From: Xenorhabdus doucetiae
GTDB taxonomy: Bacteria > Pseudomonadota > Gammaproteobacteria > Enterobacterales > Enterobacteriaceae
NCBI RefSeq assembly: GCF_000968195.1
Contig: NZ_FO704550.1
Span: forward strand, 186,001-250,000
DNA: 64,000 nucleotides
Direction of reading: 5' to 3'
Below, in pieces: positions 1 to 9,106 of the stretch; within the stretch, counting starts at the first letter, position 1, and each line of letters opens with the position of its first letter. The position numbers were made by a program, and so were the translations under genes. The notes under the pieces were generated by a model. That model worked only from the letters and a program-made list of their open reading frames with translations. It did not search any database and was not told where the DNA came from.

Positions 1-33
1 TTATTGCTGTTTCTGATGATTGTGGTGCAACTA

Positions 34-942
34 TAGCAAAATCAATATAATTAACATAAATTCAGGTTTTTTTTTAAAAATTCATCAAATGGACCTTTTT
101 CTTTCCTTTCTTGTGGCTTTTGTCCCCGCCCCTTTTTGTTTGATTAGGATTTAAATCCGGGCTGTAAGGCGGGAACCACTCCAACTGGCATCCGGGTTGG
201 GTTTTGCTTGTCGCGTGTCATGGCGTTTATGAAATGAGGCATTATCCATGACAATCACGGCTCCACTTGGGAGCTTTGGCCACAAATCTTGGGTCATCCA
301 GGCATGAAAGACATCCGCATTAATATTCCCCCCAAATACGCTTAAGGTTACAAAGGTATTTTTAATGATGGCACCGATGACATTAATCCGCCCTTTGGCC
401 TGCCAATCGTGTAGACCGAAACAGCGCTGTCCTTTTGGGGAATAACCGTGCATTCGTGGCATCGATTGCTCAAAACCGCTTTCATCCAGATAAACAATCG
501 GTTTGCCTGCCTGCTCATGGTGGCGGATACGCTCGTTAAATACCTGACGAGCGTGTTCGCAAGCGTCAGGGTGTTTTAGCGTTTTTTTTCAAGGTGAGCT
601 TCAGCCGTTTCAAGGCGTAATGGATAGCAGACTGTGAAACCCCCAGACGTTTTGCTCTTTCCCATTGATAGTCATCGGGATAATTTCGGACATCGGCAAT
701 AAGTGTTTCGTCACTCATTTTCGTGGGCGGTTTATCCCGTGTCATACAGGGTTCTATTTTATTGCACCACCGAAACAGAGTGCGGATAGAGACCTCAAAG
801 TGGGTGCTCGTTTGTTCGAACGTCAACGAATGCTTGTCTTTGTATGCCAAAACTCTTTTTCGGAAATCGAGACTGTAACCCATTTCAACTCTACCTTGTC
901 ATTGGAATTTGGGTATTATGACACAGTATTATGATTCTGCTA
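34..942 (-). mobile_element. IS630-family element (type a, copy 1)
   Basis: The ends are imperfect inverted repeats: TAGCAAAATCAATATAATTA on the left and, in reverse complement, TAGCAGAATCATAATACTGT on the right. The element is flanked by TA at 32-33 and 943-944, the target duplication typical of IS630/Tc1-mariner elements. It is about 909 bp. A second, truncated copy starts at 44626. Its transposase is broken, so this copy is probably immobile alone. Confidence 0.85.
75..883 (-). pseudogene. IS630-family transposase, frameshifted
   Basis: The N-terminal part (883 to 566) begins MGYSLDFRKRVLAYKDKHSL and contains the helix-turn-helix region. It runs out of frame at a run of eight T (eight A in the coding strand) near 582-590, where the copy at 44685 has seven. 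The catalytic part resumes around 560 and includes DENGFEQSMPR and VIVMDNASFHKRH. A further frameshift near 190 precedes the degenerate DLNP region. With at least two frameshifts it is non-functional. Confidence 0.85.
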
Positions 943-1328
943 TATCTGATGTTTTGCAGTATGTCTTCGGGAAGTTATTGGGCAAACGCCCGATTGTGCC
1001 GAAACTGAGTCCGAATAAAACGGTTGAAGGATTTATTGGCGGAATTTTCGTGTCTGCATTGTTGGGAATGTCGTTGTTCTGGGTCACACCTTTCTCTCCG
1101 TGGGAGGCGGGATTGATGTCGTTGGCAATTACCCTGATGGGGTTTATGGGCGGGTTATGTATGTCGGCGATTAAACGGGATAGCGGCGTGAAGGATTTTG
1201 GCGGGATCATTGCAGGCCACGGCGGAATGTTGGATAGAATTGACTCGCTTTGTTTCGCCGCCCCTATATTTTTTCATCTAACGCGCTATTTTTATACCTG
1301 AGATGGAGTAACCAAAAGGCGGTAGTCA

Positions 1329-2228
1329 ATGAATATCAATTATGGGCGATGGGTCAGTTCCGCTGCGTTGGCGGCCACGGTACTGGCCAGTGTGCTGTTG
1401 ATCGTGAAAATTTTTGCCTGGTGGTTGACGGGATCGGTGAGTTTATTGGCGGCGCTGGTGGATTCTCTGGTCGATTTGGCCGCTTCCCTGACGAATTTTT
1501 TTATCGTGCGCTATTCACTCCAACCGGCGGATAAAGAGCACACTTTCGGGCATGGTAAAGCTGAATCATTGGCAGCGTTGGCGCAAAGTATGTTTATTTC
1601 CGGTTCAGCGATTTTCCTGTTTTTGACGGGCTTTCAGCACCTATATTCCCCCAAGCCGCTGGAACATGCGGCAACCGGGATTGGGGTGATTGTTATTGCC
1701 CTGATTTCCACGATCTGTTTGGTGACCTTCCAAAAATGGGTGATCAGTAAAACGCAAAGTCAGGCGATCCGGGCGGATATGCTGCATTATAAGTCCGACC
1801 TCCTGATGAATGGGGCGATTTTGCTGGCGTTGCTGCTGAGTTGGTATGGTTTTAAACGTGCGGATGCGCTCTTTGCCTTGGGCATTGGGGTTTATATCCT
1901 CTATAGTGCATTACGGATGGGCTATGATGCTGTACAGTCCTTGCTTGACCGTGCCTTGCCGGATGAAGAGCGGCAGGAGATTATTGAGATGATCCGGAAT
2001 TATCCCGGTGTGGCAGGTGGGCATGATTTGCGCACCCGTCAATCAGGCCCGATTCGTTTTATTCAGTTCCATCTGGAGATGGATGATAATTTGCCCTTGG
2101 TGCAGGCACATGCGTTGGCCGAAGGGATTGAAAATAAATTACGGAACAGGTTTCCAGATGCCGATATTATTATTCACCAAGATCCTTGCTCCGCTGTCGC
2201 CGAAGAGTATAAAAACCGTTGGGATTGA
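1329..2228 (+). CDS. fieF: Ferrous-iron/zinc efflux pump FieF (CDF family)
   Basis: This inner-membrane cation diffusion facilitator exports Fe(II)/Zn(II) by proton antiport. The 299 residues match the E. coli length. There are about six transmembrane segments; the metal-site aspartates sit in ALVDSLVDLAAS (about 40-51) and the HxxxD pair in HYKSD (about 153-157). The cytoplasmic C-terminal domain (about 210-290) includes the HDLRTRQSG and FQFHLEMD motifs. It lies just upstream of pfkA as in E. coli, 27 bases after the broken cdsA-like gene. The start is the ATG at 1329. Confidence 0.95.
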   Translation: MNINYGRWVSSAALAATVLASVLLIVKIFAWWLTGSVSLLAALVDSLVDLAASLTNFFIVRYSLQPADKEHTFGHGKAESLAALAQSMFISGSAIFLFLTGFQHLYSPKPLEHAATGIGVIVIALISTICLVTFQKWVISKTQSQAIRADMLHYKSDLLMNGAILLALLLSWYGFKRADALFALGIGVYILYSALRMGYDAVQSLLDRALPDEERQEIIEMIRNYPGVAGGHDLRTRQSGPIRFIQFHLEMDDNLPLVQAHALAEGIENKLRNRFPDADIIIHQDPCSAVAEEYKNRWD

Positions 2229-2385
2229 CGGAGAATTTATCCATAATCAAAAGCACATCAAAAAATAGACATAATCTTAATGCAGAATAGCTGTTTTTCC
2301 GTATCATAGGCGGAGTTGAATCAATTCAGCTAATGAAGTGACAATCAGGTTTCGCAAATATTATATCGACAAGTCAGAGGTCATC

Positions 2386-3363
2386 ATGATCAACAAGATT
2401 AAAAGAATCGGAGTCTTAACGAGTGGCGGTGATGCGCCTGGCATGAACGCCGCTATTCGTGGTGTTGTTCGTGCCGCTTTAACCGAAGGGTTGGAAGTTT
2501 ACGGCATTTATGATGGCTATCTGGGGTTGTATGAAAACCGCATGAAGAAGCTGGATCGCTTTAGTGTTTCCGACATGATTAACCGCGGTGGGACGTTTTT
2601 GGGATCAGCCCGCTTCCCGGAGTTCAGGGATGATAAGGTGCGGGAAATTGCCATTGAAAACATGCGCAAAAATGGGATCGATGCGTTAGTCGTGATTGGC
2701 GGTGACGGCTCTTATTTGGGCGCGAAAAAGCTGACCGAGGCGGGTTTCCCTTGTATCGGCTTGCCGGGAACGATTGATAACGACGTCGCAGGCACCGATT
2801 ATACCATTGGTTATTTCACGGCGCTGGAAACGGTGGTTGAAGCGATTGACCGTTTGCGTGATACCTCAACGTCCCACAAACGCATTTCGATTGTTGAAGT
2901 GATGGGGCGTTATTGCGGTGATTTGACTTTATCCGCAGCCATCGCGGGGGGCTGTGAATTTATTGTCCTGCCTGAAAATGAAGATCCCTTTGATCGTGAA
3001 GAATTGCTGGCTGAGATTAAAGCCGGGATTGAAAAAGGCAAGCGTCACGCGATAGTTGCCATCACTGAACATGTCTGCGATGTGGCTGAACTGGCGAAAT
3101 ATATTGAAGCGGAGACCCGCCACGAAACCCGTGCAACGGTATTGGGGCATATCCAGCGTGGTGGTGCACCGGTCGCGTATGACCGCATTCTGGCTTCCCG
3201 CATGGGGGCGTATTCGGTTCAACTGCTGCTGGAAGGGCATGGCGGTCGTTGTGTGGGTATCCAGAACGAGAAACTTGTTCATCACGATATCATTGATGCC
3301 GTGCAAAATATGCAGCGTGTCTTTAAGAAAGAGTGGCTGGAAACCGCGAAGAAACTCTACTAA
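2386..3363 (+). CDS. pfkA: 6-phosphofructokinase I
   Basis: It phosphorylates fructose 6-phosphate to the 1,6-bisphosphate in glycolysis (cytoplasmic, allosteric tetramer). The start is the ATG of MINKIKRIGVLTSGGDAPGM, preceded by AGAGG; the longer upstream reading has no family similarity. Visible motifs are the ATP-site GGDAPG and GGDGS, the catalytic PGTIDND loop, and the substrate-site VEVMGR region. It is 325 residues against 320 in E. coli. A strong hairpin terminator follows. Confidence 0.96.
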   Translation: MINKIKRIGVLTSGGDAPGMNAAIRGVVRAALTEGLEVYGIYDGYLGLYENRMKKLDRFSVSDMINRGGTFLGSARFPEFRDDKVREIAIENMRKNGIDALVVIGGDGSYLGAKKLTEAGFPCIGLPGTIDNDVAGTDYTIGYFTALETVVEAIDRLRDTSTSHKRISIVEVMGRYCGDLTLSAAIAGGCEFIVLPENEDPFDREELLAEIKAGIEKGKRHAIVAITEHVCDVAELAKYIEAETRHETRATVLGHIQRGGAPVAYDRILASRMGAYSVQLLLEGHGGRCVGIQNEKLVHHDIIDAVQNMQRVFKKEWLETAKKLY

Positions 3364-3392
3364 TCCTCTCCTGCCTGAAAAATCCTCTGTTG

Positions 3393-3419
3393 GAGACAGC
3401 CCTATCCTGTGGCTGTCTC
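3393..3419 (+). terminator. Hairpin terminator after pfkA
   Basis: A 9-bp perfect stem (GAGACAGCC / GGCTGTCTC) lies 30 bases after the pfkA stop and is followed by a T-rich stretch. Confidence 0.75.
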
Positions 3420-3579
3420 ATTCCTCATATTCTTCTTGTGCATAAGCAGAAAGTTAAAATTATTTCTGCGTCATCGCGCTTTCTGTCAGTTTTTATGGCG
3501 AAATCATAATAACTGAGGGGAAGGTGTGGCCGTGGCGATAATAAATGCAAGGGGTATAAATACTGGCTCAATATGGGCA

Positions 3580-4590
3580 ATGACAAAAAAATATATTGTT
3601 TCAACGTTATCTTTGATGGTCTTGGCGATAACACCGCTGGCTAATCAGGTATGGGCAAAAGATCTGCAATTATTGAATGTCTCCTATGATCCGACCCGTG
3701 AACTGTACCAGCAATATGATGAGGCATTCAGCGAATATTGGCACAATAAAACCGGGGACAATGTGAAGATCCGCCAATCACATGGTGGTTCGGGCAAGCA
3801 GGCCACTTCCGTGATTAACGGTCTTCAGGCGGATGTCGTCACTCTGGCACTGGCTTATGATGTGGATGCCATTGCTGAGCGTGGAAGCATTGATAAGCAT
3901 TGGATTCAGCGTCTGCCGGATAATTCAGCGCCTTATACCTCCACCATTGTCTTTTTGGTGCGAAAAGGAAACCCGAAACAGATAAAAGATTGGCCGGATT
4001 TGATCCGTCCCGATGTTGCCGTGGTGACCCCGAACCCGAAAACGTCCGGCGGTGCGCGTTGGAATTATCTGGCGGCTTGGGGATATGGATTAGCGCATAA
4101 CCATCAGGATCAGGCCAAAGCCAAGGCGTTTGTGAAAGCACTCTATAAAAATGTAGAAGTGCTGGACTCCGGTGCACGCGGTGCCACGAATACCTTTGTG
4201 GAGCGCGGGATTGGCGACGTCTTGATTGCTTGGGAAAATGAAGCCTTACTGGCGATTAATGCGCTGGGCAAGGGGAAGTTTGATATTGTGACGCCGGGCA
4301 TGTCTATTCTGGCGGAGCCGACGGTTTCTGTTGTCGATAAAGTGGTTGATAAACGGGGAACACGTGAGCTGGCGACAGAATATCTGAAATACCTTTATTC
4401 TCCGGTTGGGCAGGAGATTGCGGCCAAAAATTATTATCGCCCGCGCGATAAAGCCATCGCAGAAAAATATCGCGCTGTTTTTCCTGCTTTGAAGCTTTTT
4501 ACCATTGATGAAGTCTTTGGCGGTTGGGATAAGGCGCAAAAAGAACATTTTGCTACCGGCGGAACGTTTGACGAGATTATCCGGCGTTAG
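3580..4590 (+). CDS. sbp: Periplasmic sulfate-binding protein
   Basis: It is the solute-binding subunit feeding sulfate (and thiosulfate) to the CysTWA importer. The start is the ATG of MTKKYIVSTLSL, because it yields a proper signal peptide with likely cleavage after NQVWA; a longer in-frame reading from 3526 would bury it. The mature protein starts KDLQLLNVSYDPTRELY, as in Sbp, and includes SHGGSGKQA and the ARGATNTF segment typical of the family. It has 336 residues. The position after pfkA matches E. coli. Confidence 0.94.
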   Translation: MTKKYIVSTLSLMVLAITPLANQVWAKDLQLLNVSYDPTRELYQQYDEAFSEYWHNKTGDNVKIRQSHGGSGKQATSVINGLQADVVTLALAYDVDAIAERGSIDKHWIQRLPDNSAPYTSTIVFLVRKGNPKQIKDWPDLIRPDVAVVTPNPKTSGGARWNYLAAWGYGLAHNHQDQAKAKAFVKALYKNVEVLDSGARGATNTFVERGIGDVLIAWENEALLAINALGKGKFDIVTPGMSILAEPTVSVVDKVVDKRGTRELATEYLKYLYSPVGQEIAAKNYYRPRDKAIAEKYRAVFPALKLFTIDEVFGGWDKAQKEHFATGGTFDEIIRR

Positions 4591-4615
4591 TCATTGGCTG
4601 ATGATGGAGTGAAAA

Positions 4616-4645
4616 AACCGCCACGAAGCATTGCTCGTGGCGGTT
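4616..4645. terminator. Bidirectional terminator between sbp and tpiA
   Basis: An 11-bp perfect stem (AACCGCCACGA / TCGTGGCGGTT) with an 8-base loop separates the convergent sbp and tpiA genes, with A-rich and T-rich flanks. Confidence 0.8.
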
Positions 4646-4671
4646 GAATCCTATTTTTATGCGTTAAAAAA

Positions 4672-5439
4672 TTACGCTTTTTTAGCTTCTGCGGCAGCTT
4701 TGACGATAACGGCGAACGCATCCGCTTTCAGTGATGCGCCGCCGACCAATGCACCGTCGATATCGGGTTGGGTGAACAACTCGGCTGCATTACCGGCGTT
4801 AACTGAGCCGCCATATTGAATAATGACTTGTTCCGCGATGGCGGCATCTTGTTTTGCAATATGGTCGCGGATAAATTTATGCACGGCTTGCGCTTGGGCA
4901 GGCGTTGCCGATTTGCCTGTACCAATGGCCCAAACCGGTTCATAGGCAATCACGGTATCTTTGAATGCGTCGGCGCCCAGCGTGTTCAGAACCGCATCGA
5001 TTTGGCGTGCGCAGACGGCTTCAGTCTGACCCGCTTCATTTTCTTGCTCGGTTTCACCGATGCACAGCACGGGGATCAGGCCCTGCTCTTTCAGGACAGC
5101 GAATTTCTTCGCGATGAATTCGTCGCTCTCTTTGTGGTAAGTACGGCGTTCAGAGTGGCCGATAATGATATATTTTGCACCGACGTCTTTCAGCATTTCT
5201 GCGGAAGTTTCGCCCGTGAAAGCACCGGAAAGATTGACGCCGACATCTTGTGCGCCCAGCGCAATGCGGCTACCCGCCAGGGCATTTTTTGCCAGAGAAA
5301 CATAAACTGTTGGTGGTGCGATAGCGACGCCACAGCCGTCAACATTACTCAGTTCTTTACGCAGGCCTGCAATCAGGTCGTTAACCATATGGGTACTGCC
5401 GTTTAATTTCCAGTTACCCATCACTAATGGATGTCGCAT
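4672..5439 (-). CDS. tpiA: Triosephosphate isomerase
   Basis: It interconverts dihydroxyacetone phosphate and glyceraldehyde 3-phosphate in the cytoplasm. The 255 residues equal the E. coli length. Catalytic features are Lys in MGNWKLNGS (about 11), His in IIGHSERR (about 95) and Glu in YEPVWAIGTG (about 167), with the phosphate-binding YGGSVN and GALVGGASL loops near the C-terminus. The start ATG is at 5439. It converges on sbp across a shared terminator. Confidence 0.97.
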   Translation of the reverse strand: MRHPLVMGNWKLNGSTHMVNDLIAGLRKELSNVDGCGVAIAPPTVYVSLAKNALAGSRIALGAQDVGVNLSGAFTGETSAEMLKDVGAKYIIIGHSERRTYHKESDEFIAKKFAVLKEQGLIPVLCIGETEQENEAGQTEAVCARQIDAVLNTLGADAFKDTVIAYEPVWAIGTGKSATPAQAQAVHKFIRDHIAKQDAAIAEQVIIQYGGSVNAGNAAELFTQPDIDGALVGGASLKADAFAVIVKAAAEAKKA

Positions 5440-5527
5440 ATTTTTCCCTCCAACCAGAAAATAATCAAATTGCGAAATGAATGCACAGTATAAAGATCAT
5501 CAACGCGAATAGCTCTGCGCTGGGTCA

Positions 5528-6178
5528 CTAATTTTCATTTGCTGATGTGTCAGATAGCGATAGCTTAATCGGTTCAATTGCGAAGGTCATTATATTTTCG
5601 CTGCTGTTGACGATGATATAGCGTATTGCGCCCATTTTTTGACTGAAAGCGGGGCGGTTTTCTGCTGCCTGCAAGAGCCTTTCCCATTGAATTTCAGCTT
5701 GTTCAAGGGAAAGCGTGGGTTCAAATTGGTTGATCAGCGCGGTGATATATTTTGTTGCCAGTAAGCGGTTTTGCGTATTTTCCCGTTCATCTTGTGATAA
5801 CAGCAGGGTAATTTGCAGGCTTTTAATCTTTTCACTGCCCCGCTCCAGTACGGCCGAAGAGTAAATGTTGTCATTGATTTTACTGGCGGCGCGGATAAAC
5901 GGCTGCGAAATATCTTTGCTGGCAATCACTCGGTATTCGTACAACGGCGTGCCGGGATGGTTTTGGTTGTATTTTTCCCGAAAAGTGGGGATGGTGTCTT
6001 CGAAAGTGGGGGAATCCGGCAGTAGATACATTAATGGTGGAGTTATTAATGGTGAAGTTATTAACGGTGAGTTGATTTCTGGTGTGACAGACGGTGCATC
6101 GGCAGCGGCGGATAATGGTAAACCGATGCCAAAAGCGATTAATATTGTCACCAGCAGTTTATTTATGTCTGTTTTCAT
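5528..6178 (-). CDS. yiiQ: YiiQ family exported protein (DUF1454)
   Basis: This is a secreted protein of unknown function located next to tpiA as in E. coli. I chose the start at MKTDINKLLVTILIAFG because it begins a signal peptide with likely cleavage after LSAAADA; an upstream in-frame ATG at 6220 would add 14 residues and hide it. It is about 216 residues. A short proline/threonine-rich repeat (PLITSPLITPPLM) near residues 37-50 is encoded by imperfect tandem DNA repeats at about 6027-6075. The family is recognised by position and overall sequence; the function is unknown. Confidence 0.8.
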   Translation of the reverse strand: MKTDINKLLVTILIAFGIGLPLSAAADAPSVTPEINSPLITSPLITPPLMYLLPDSPTFEDTIPTFREKYNQNHPGTPLYEYRVIASKDISQPFIRAASKINDNIYSSAVLERGSEKIKSLQITLLLSQDERENTQNRLLATKYITALINQFEPTLSLEQAEIQWERLLQAAENRPAFSQKMGAIRYIIVNSSENIMTFAIEPIKLSLSDTSANEN

Positions 6179-6249
6179 TTTGTTACTCACTGAGTTAAAT
6201 CCTGGAAAAACAGCATCCACACAATTGGAAAATCATTGGAAAAGAGTAC

Positions 6250-6699
6250 ATGACATTACAACAATGGGGATTTTCATTCAAAGGCCGAATTGGACGACGG
6301 GAGTTTTGGATCGGCACAGGCATCTGTTTCGCTTTGATCTTTATCCTCCTGACACTGCATGGCATGAATATCCTCCCGATAAATTATGCGGCGGTGGGTA
6401 TTGCTTTGCTATTGTATCCAACGGCGGCGATTTTTTCGAAGCGTCTGCATGACCGGAATAAACGGGGTGGCTGGGGGTTACTCTTTGCGTTGGCTTGGGT
6501 ATTGCTGTCCCTTGACTGGAGCACAATGGCACCGATATGGCAGTGGGGCATTGGTCGTTTTGTCCCAACCCTGATTTTTGTCATGATGATATTGGATTGC
6601 GGGGTATTTCGCGGAACGGAAGGCACTAATCGCTTTGGTGAGATGGCAGAAACGGTGGATTATATTTCTGCCAATGACCCTGCCCAAAAACGCCGATAA
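6250..6699 (+). CDS. yiiR: DUF805 membrane protein YiiR
   Basis: It is a small inner-membrane protein of 149 residues with about four hydrophobic segments. The DUF805 hallmarks are present: FKGRIGRREFW near residue 10, KRLHDRNKRGGW near 62-73, and GTNRFGE near 126. The neighbours (yiiQ, fpr) match E. coli. It is transcribed divergently from yiiQ. The function is unknown. Confidence 0.85.
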   Translation: MTLQQWGFSFKGRIGRREFWIGTGICFALIFILLTLHGMNILPINYAAVGIALLLYPTAAIFSKRLHDRNKRGGWGLLFALAWVLLSLDWSTMAPIWQWGIGRFVPTLIFVMMILDCGVFRGTEGTNRFGEMAETVDYISANDPAQKRR

Positions 6700-6737
6700 G
6701 TTTATTGTGGGCACCGTGACCCGCCATCATGCGCTGA

Positions 6738-7484
6738 TTACCAATATTGCTCGCTGGTGATATGGCCGGGTTTACGGCGCAGATGTTTTGCCATATTACG
6801 CTGCTCTTTTAATAGTTGTTGGGTATCCCTGACCATTTGGGGATTCCCGCACAGCATGACATGGCTGTTTTCTGCCTGAATTGGTAAGCCGACGGCGGAT
6901 TCCAGTGTGCCATTTTCAATTAATGCCGGAATTCTGCCCATCAGTGAATTTGACCATTCTTCCCGACTGACGACAGTCTGTATTCTCAATTTCCCCTGAA
7001 ATTTTTTCTCCAATGCCTGCATCATGGGTAAATAACTCAAATCTTTTCCCCACCTGACCGCATGAACCAACACGATATGGTCGAATCGCTCCAGATCGAT
7101 GCCTTGCTGGAGGATAGAAAGATAAGGCCCAATGGCGGTGCCGGTGGACAGCATCCAGAGTGTTTGGCTGTCAGGGATCTCATCAAGAACGAAAAACCCT
7201 GCCGCTTGCTCTGTGACCAGCAGTTCATCCCCGGTTTTTAGTGCCGCCAATCGGGGGCTGAGTTTTCCTTGCGGAACGGTCACCAGATAGAATTCCAGTT
7301 GATTGTCATCGGGAGAATTAACGTAAGAGTAAGCGCGCTGGATGCGCTCCCCTTCAATTTCCAATGCCAGTTTTGCAAATTGCCCGGCAGTGAATTGTTC
7401 GATAGGTGCATGAATTTTGATGCTGAAAAGTGAGTCAGTCCAATGAGTAATGTCGGTAACTTTTCCTGTAACCCAATTTGCCAT
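6738..7484 (-). CDS. fpr: Ferredoxin/flavodoxin-NADP+ reductase
   Basis: This cytoplasmic FAD enzyme moves electrons between NADPH and flavodoxin or ferredoxin. It has 248 residues, the same as E. coli. The FAD-binding RAYSY motif lies near residue 50, the NADP-binding STGTAIGPYLS near 112-122, and VMLCGNPQMV near 210; the C-terminal Trp that stacks on FAD is kept. In E. coli it belongs to the SoxRS regulon, but I could not confirm a soxbox here. It converges on yiiR. Confidence 0.95.
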   Translation of the reverse strand: MANWVTGKVTDITHWTDSLFSIKIHAPIEQFTAGQFAKLALEIEGERIQRAYSYVNSPDDNQLEFYLVTVPQGKLSPRLAALKTGDELLVTEQAAGFFVLDEIPDSQTLWMLSTGTAIGPYLSILQQGIDLERFDHIVLVHAVRWGKDLSYLPMMQALEKKFQGKLRIQTVVSREEWSNSLMGRIPALIENGTLESAVGLPIQAENSHVMLCGNPQMVRDTQQLLKEQRNMAKHLRRKPGHITSEQYW

Positions 7485-7661
7485 GACGATTAACCTCTCT
7501 ACACAATAGGGTATGAATTAACAATGTGAATGAATACGGCGTGAATTGATGATTTTTTGTGACGATTCTACGTGATCAGCGGAAATAGCATTATCGATTA
7601 CGTGTTACGGTGTAATTGACTGGACTTTTGCCGTTATTATGGATTGATATGTACACTTTTA

Positions 7662-7690
7662 TTGACATTTATGGATGATATTTCTGTAAT
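7662..7690 (+). promoter_or_regulatory. Sigma-70-like promoter upstream of emrD
   Basis: TTGACA (7662-7667), a 17-base spacer and TGTAAT (7685-7690) form a near-consensus promoter pointing toward emrD. It lies about 165 bases before the emrD start, leaving a long leader that holds a short inverted repeat near 7771-7790. Apart from this I see no gene in the 376-base gap 7485-7860. Confidence 0.55.
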
Positions 7691-7860
7691 TTTTTCTTCA
7701 TGTGAAATTGTATACTGCAAAGAAAAAATATAGATTTGCTCATTGAATCCTATCTCATTTAGTCAGTACGTCAGGTGCTTTAATTAAGCGCTTGAGGGTT
7801 TTACTGTGGCTGATGATTGATTATTCGATTATTTTCAATGGGTTATTTTGTATAAATACG

Positions 7861-9048
7861 ATGAGAAAAATAGAACACTTTAATTTATTGTTGATGCTGA
7901 TTGCCCTGACCGCGGTAGGGCAGATGACGCAAACGATCTATGTGCCAGTGATTGCTGATATGGCCAGTGATCTTAACCAGCCTGCGGGAGAAGTTCAGCG
8001 GGTGATGGCAGCGTATCTGTTTTCTTACGGGTTTTCGCAACTCTTTTATGGGCCGCTGTCTGACAAAGTAGGGCGCCGTCCTGTGATTTTGGCGGGCATG
8101 TCCATTTATCTGGTGGCGACGATATGTGCCCTGTTTGCCCCGAACTTATCGGTGTTGGTGCTTGCGAGTGCATTGCAAGGGTTGGGCACAGGGGTTGCCG
8201 GGGTAATGGTACGTACCATGCCACGGGATTTATATACCGGCACGACCTTGCGTTATGCCAATAGCCTGTTGAACATGGCGATATTGGTTAGTCCTCTGGC
8301 CGCCCCTATGATAGGTGGGATGGTTGCCCACTATTTTGGTTGGCGTGCCTGTTATGTGTTCCTGTTGCTGTTAGGAGCCGGGGTGGTTTTCTTTCTGGCC
8401 CGGCATTTACCGGAAACCCGCCCCGCCGGGACTAAACACAGTACGATGTTGGTTTCTTTCCATCAGTTACTCTCTCATGGTGCCTTTGTTTCTTACCTGA
8501 TCATGCTGGTAGGGGGCTTGTCCGGGATTGCTGTTTTTGAAGCCAGCAGCGGCGTATTGATGGGGGCGGTGCTGGGGCTGGATAGCCTGACGGTCAGTAT
8601 CTTGTTTATTCTGCCCATTCCTGCGGCGTTTTTTGGCGCGTGGTATGCAGGGCGTGAAGGTAAAACATCTTACCGGCTGATGTGGCAGTCGGTGATCTGT
8701 TGCTTGTTGGCGGGTATCCTGATGTGGTTGCCCGGCTGGTTTGGTTTGATGAATATCTGGACGTTGTTGATACCGGCAGCGTTATTCTTTTTTGGCGCCG
8801 GTATGTTGTTCCCATTGGCAACGACCGGTGCGATGGAACCTTTCCCTTATCTGGCGGGTGCCGCAGGGGCTTTAGTGGGAGGATTACAGAATGTCGGTTC
8901 AGGGGGAGCAACGTGGCTGTCGGCAATGTTACCGCAAACGAGCCAATTTAGCGTTGGTATGCTGATGTTTTCCATGTCGCTGCTGATCTTGTTTTGCTGG
9001 CTGCCCATTTCCCAGCGGCACCCGCGTCAGGAACATCCCGTTTCGTAA
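7861..9048 (+). CDS. emrD: Multidrug efflux MFS transporter EmrD
   Basis: This is a 12-TM drug/H+ antiporter of the DHA1 family that exports hydrophobic compounds such as uncouplers. The start is at MRKIEHFNLLLMLIALTAV, which aligns with E. coli EmrD; an upstream in-frame start at 7792 would add 23 unsupported residues. The MFS motif A-like loop YGPLSDKVGRRPV lies near residue 60-73, and conserved stretches such as SVSILFILPIPAAFFGAW are seen in other words of the same family. It has 395 residues (E. coli 394). A perfect-stem terminator follows. Confidence 0.93.
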   Translation: MRKIEHFNLLLMLIALTAVGQMTQTIYVPVIADMASDLNQPAGEVQRVMAAYLFSYGFSQLFYGPLSDKVGRRPVILAGMSIYLVATICALFAPNLSVLVLASALQGLGTGVAGVMVRTMPRDLYTGTTLRYANSLLNMAILVSPLAAPMIGGMVAHYFGWRACYVFLLLLGAGVVFFLARHLPETRPAGTKHSTMLVSFHQLLSHGAFVSYLIMLVGGLSGIAVFEASSGVLMGAVLGLDSLTVSILFILPIPAAFFGAWYAGREGKTSYRLMWQSVICCLLAGILMWLPGWFGLMNIWTLLIPAALFFFGAGMLFPLATTGAMEPFPYLAGAAGALVGGLQNVGSGGATWLSAMLPQTSQFSVGMLMFSMSLLILFCWLPISQRHPRQEHPVS

Positions 9049-9066
9049 GTTCGGCTTAAGATACCT

Positions 9067-9097
9067 GCTCATCTCCCCGCGTCGCGGGGAGATGAGC
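9067..9097. terminator. Bidirectional terminator between emrD and glpK
   Basis: A 14-bp perfect stem (GCTCATCTCCCCGC / GCGGGGAGATGAGC) with a 3-base loop is followed by ATTTTAG. It separates the convergent emrD and glpK genes. Confidence 0.85.
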
Positions 9098-9106
9098 ATT
9101 TTAGAA

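Larger units (their letters stand above)
1..1301 (+). pseudogene. CDP-diglyceride synthase-like (CdsA/YnbB type), split by an IS630
   Basis: This membrane enzyme family makes CDP-diacylglycerol from phosphatidate and CTP. Bases 1-33 read LLLFLMIVVQL in frame, and reading resumes at 945 with SDVLQYVFGKLLGKR, so removing 34-944 (the element plus one TA) restores QLSDVLQ. The 3' part carries SPNKTVEG and the family signature around KRDSGVKDFGG and GGMLDRIDS, then hydrophobic segments, ending at 1301. The 5' part lies before the window. E. coli has a paralogue of this kind (YnbB) besides CdsA, so loss may be tolerated. The ATG at 909 lies in the insertion sequence and is not a real start. Confidence 0.85.

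Noticed and set aside
909..944. ATG at 909 as start of the cdsA-like gene
   Set aside because: These bases belong to the IS630 terminal repeat; the natural reading enters from 1-33.
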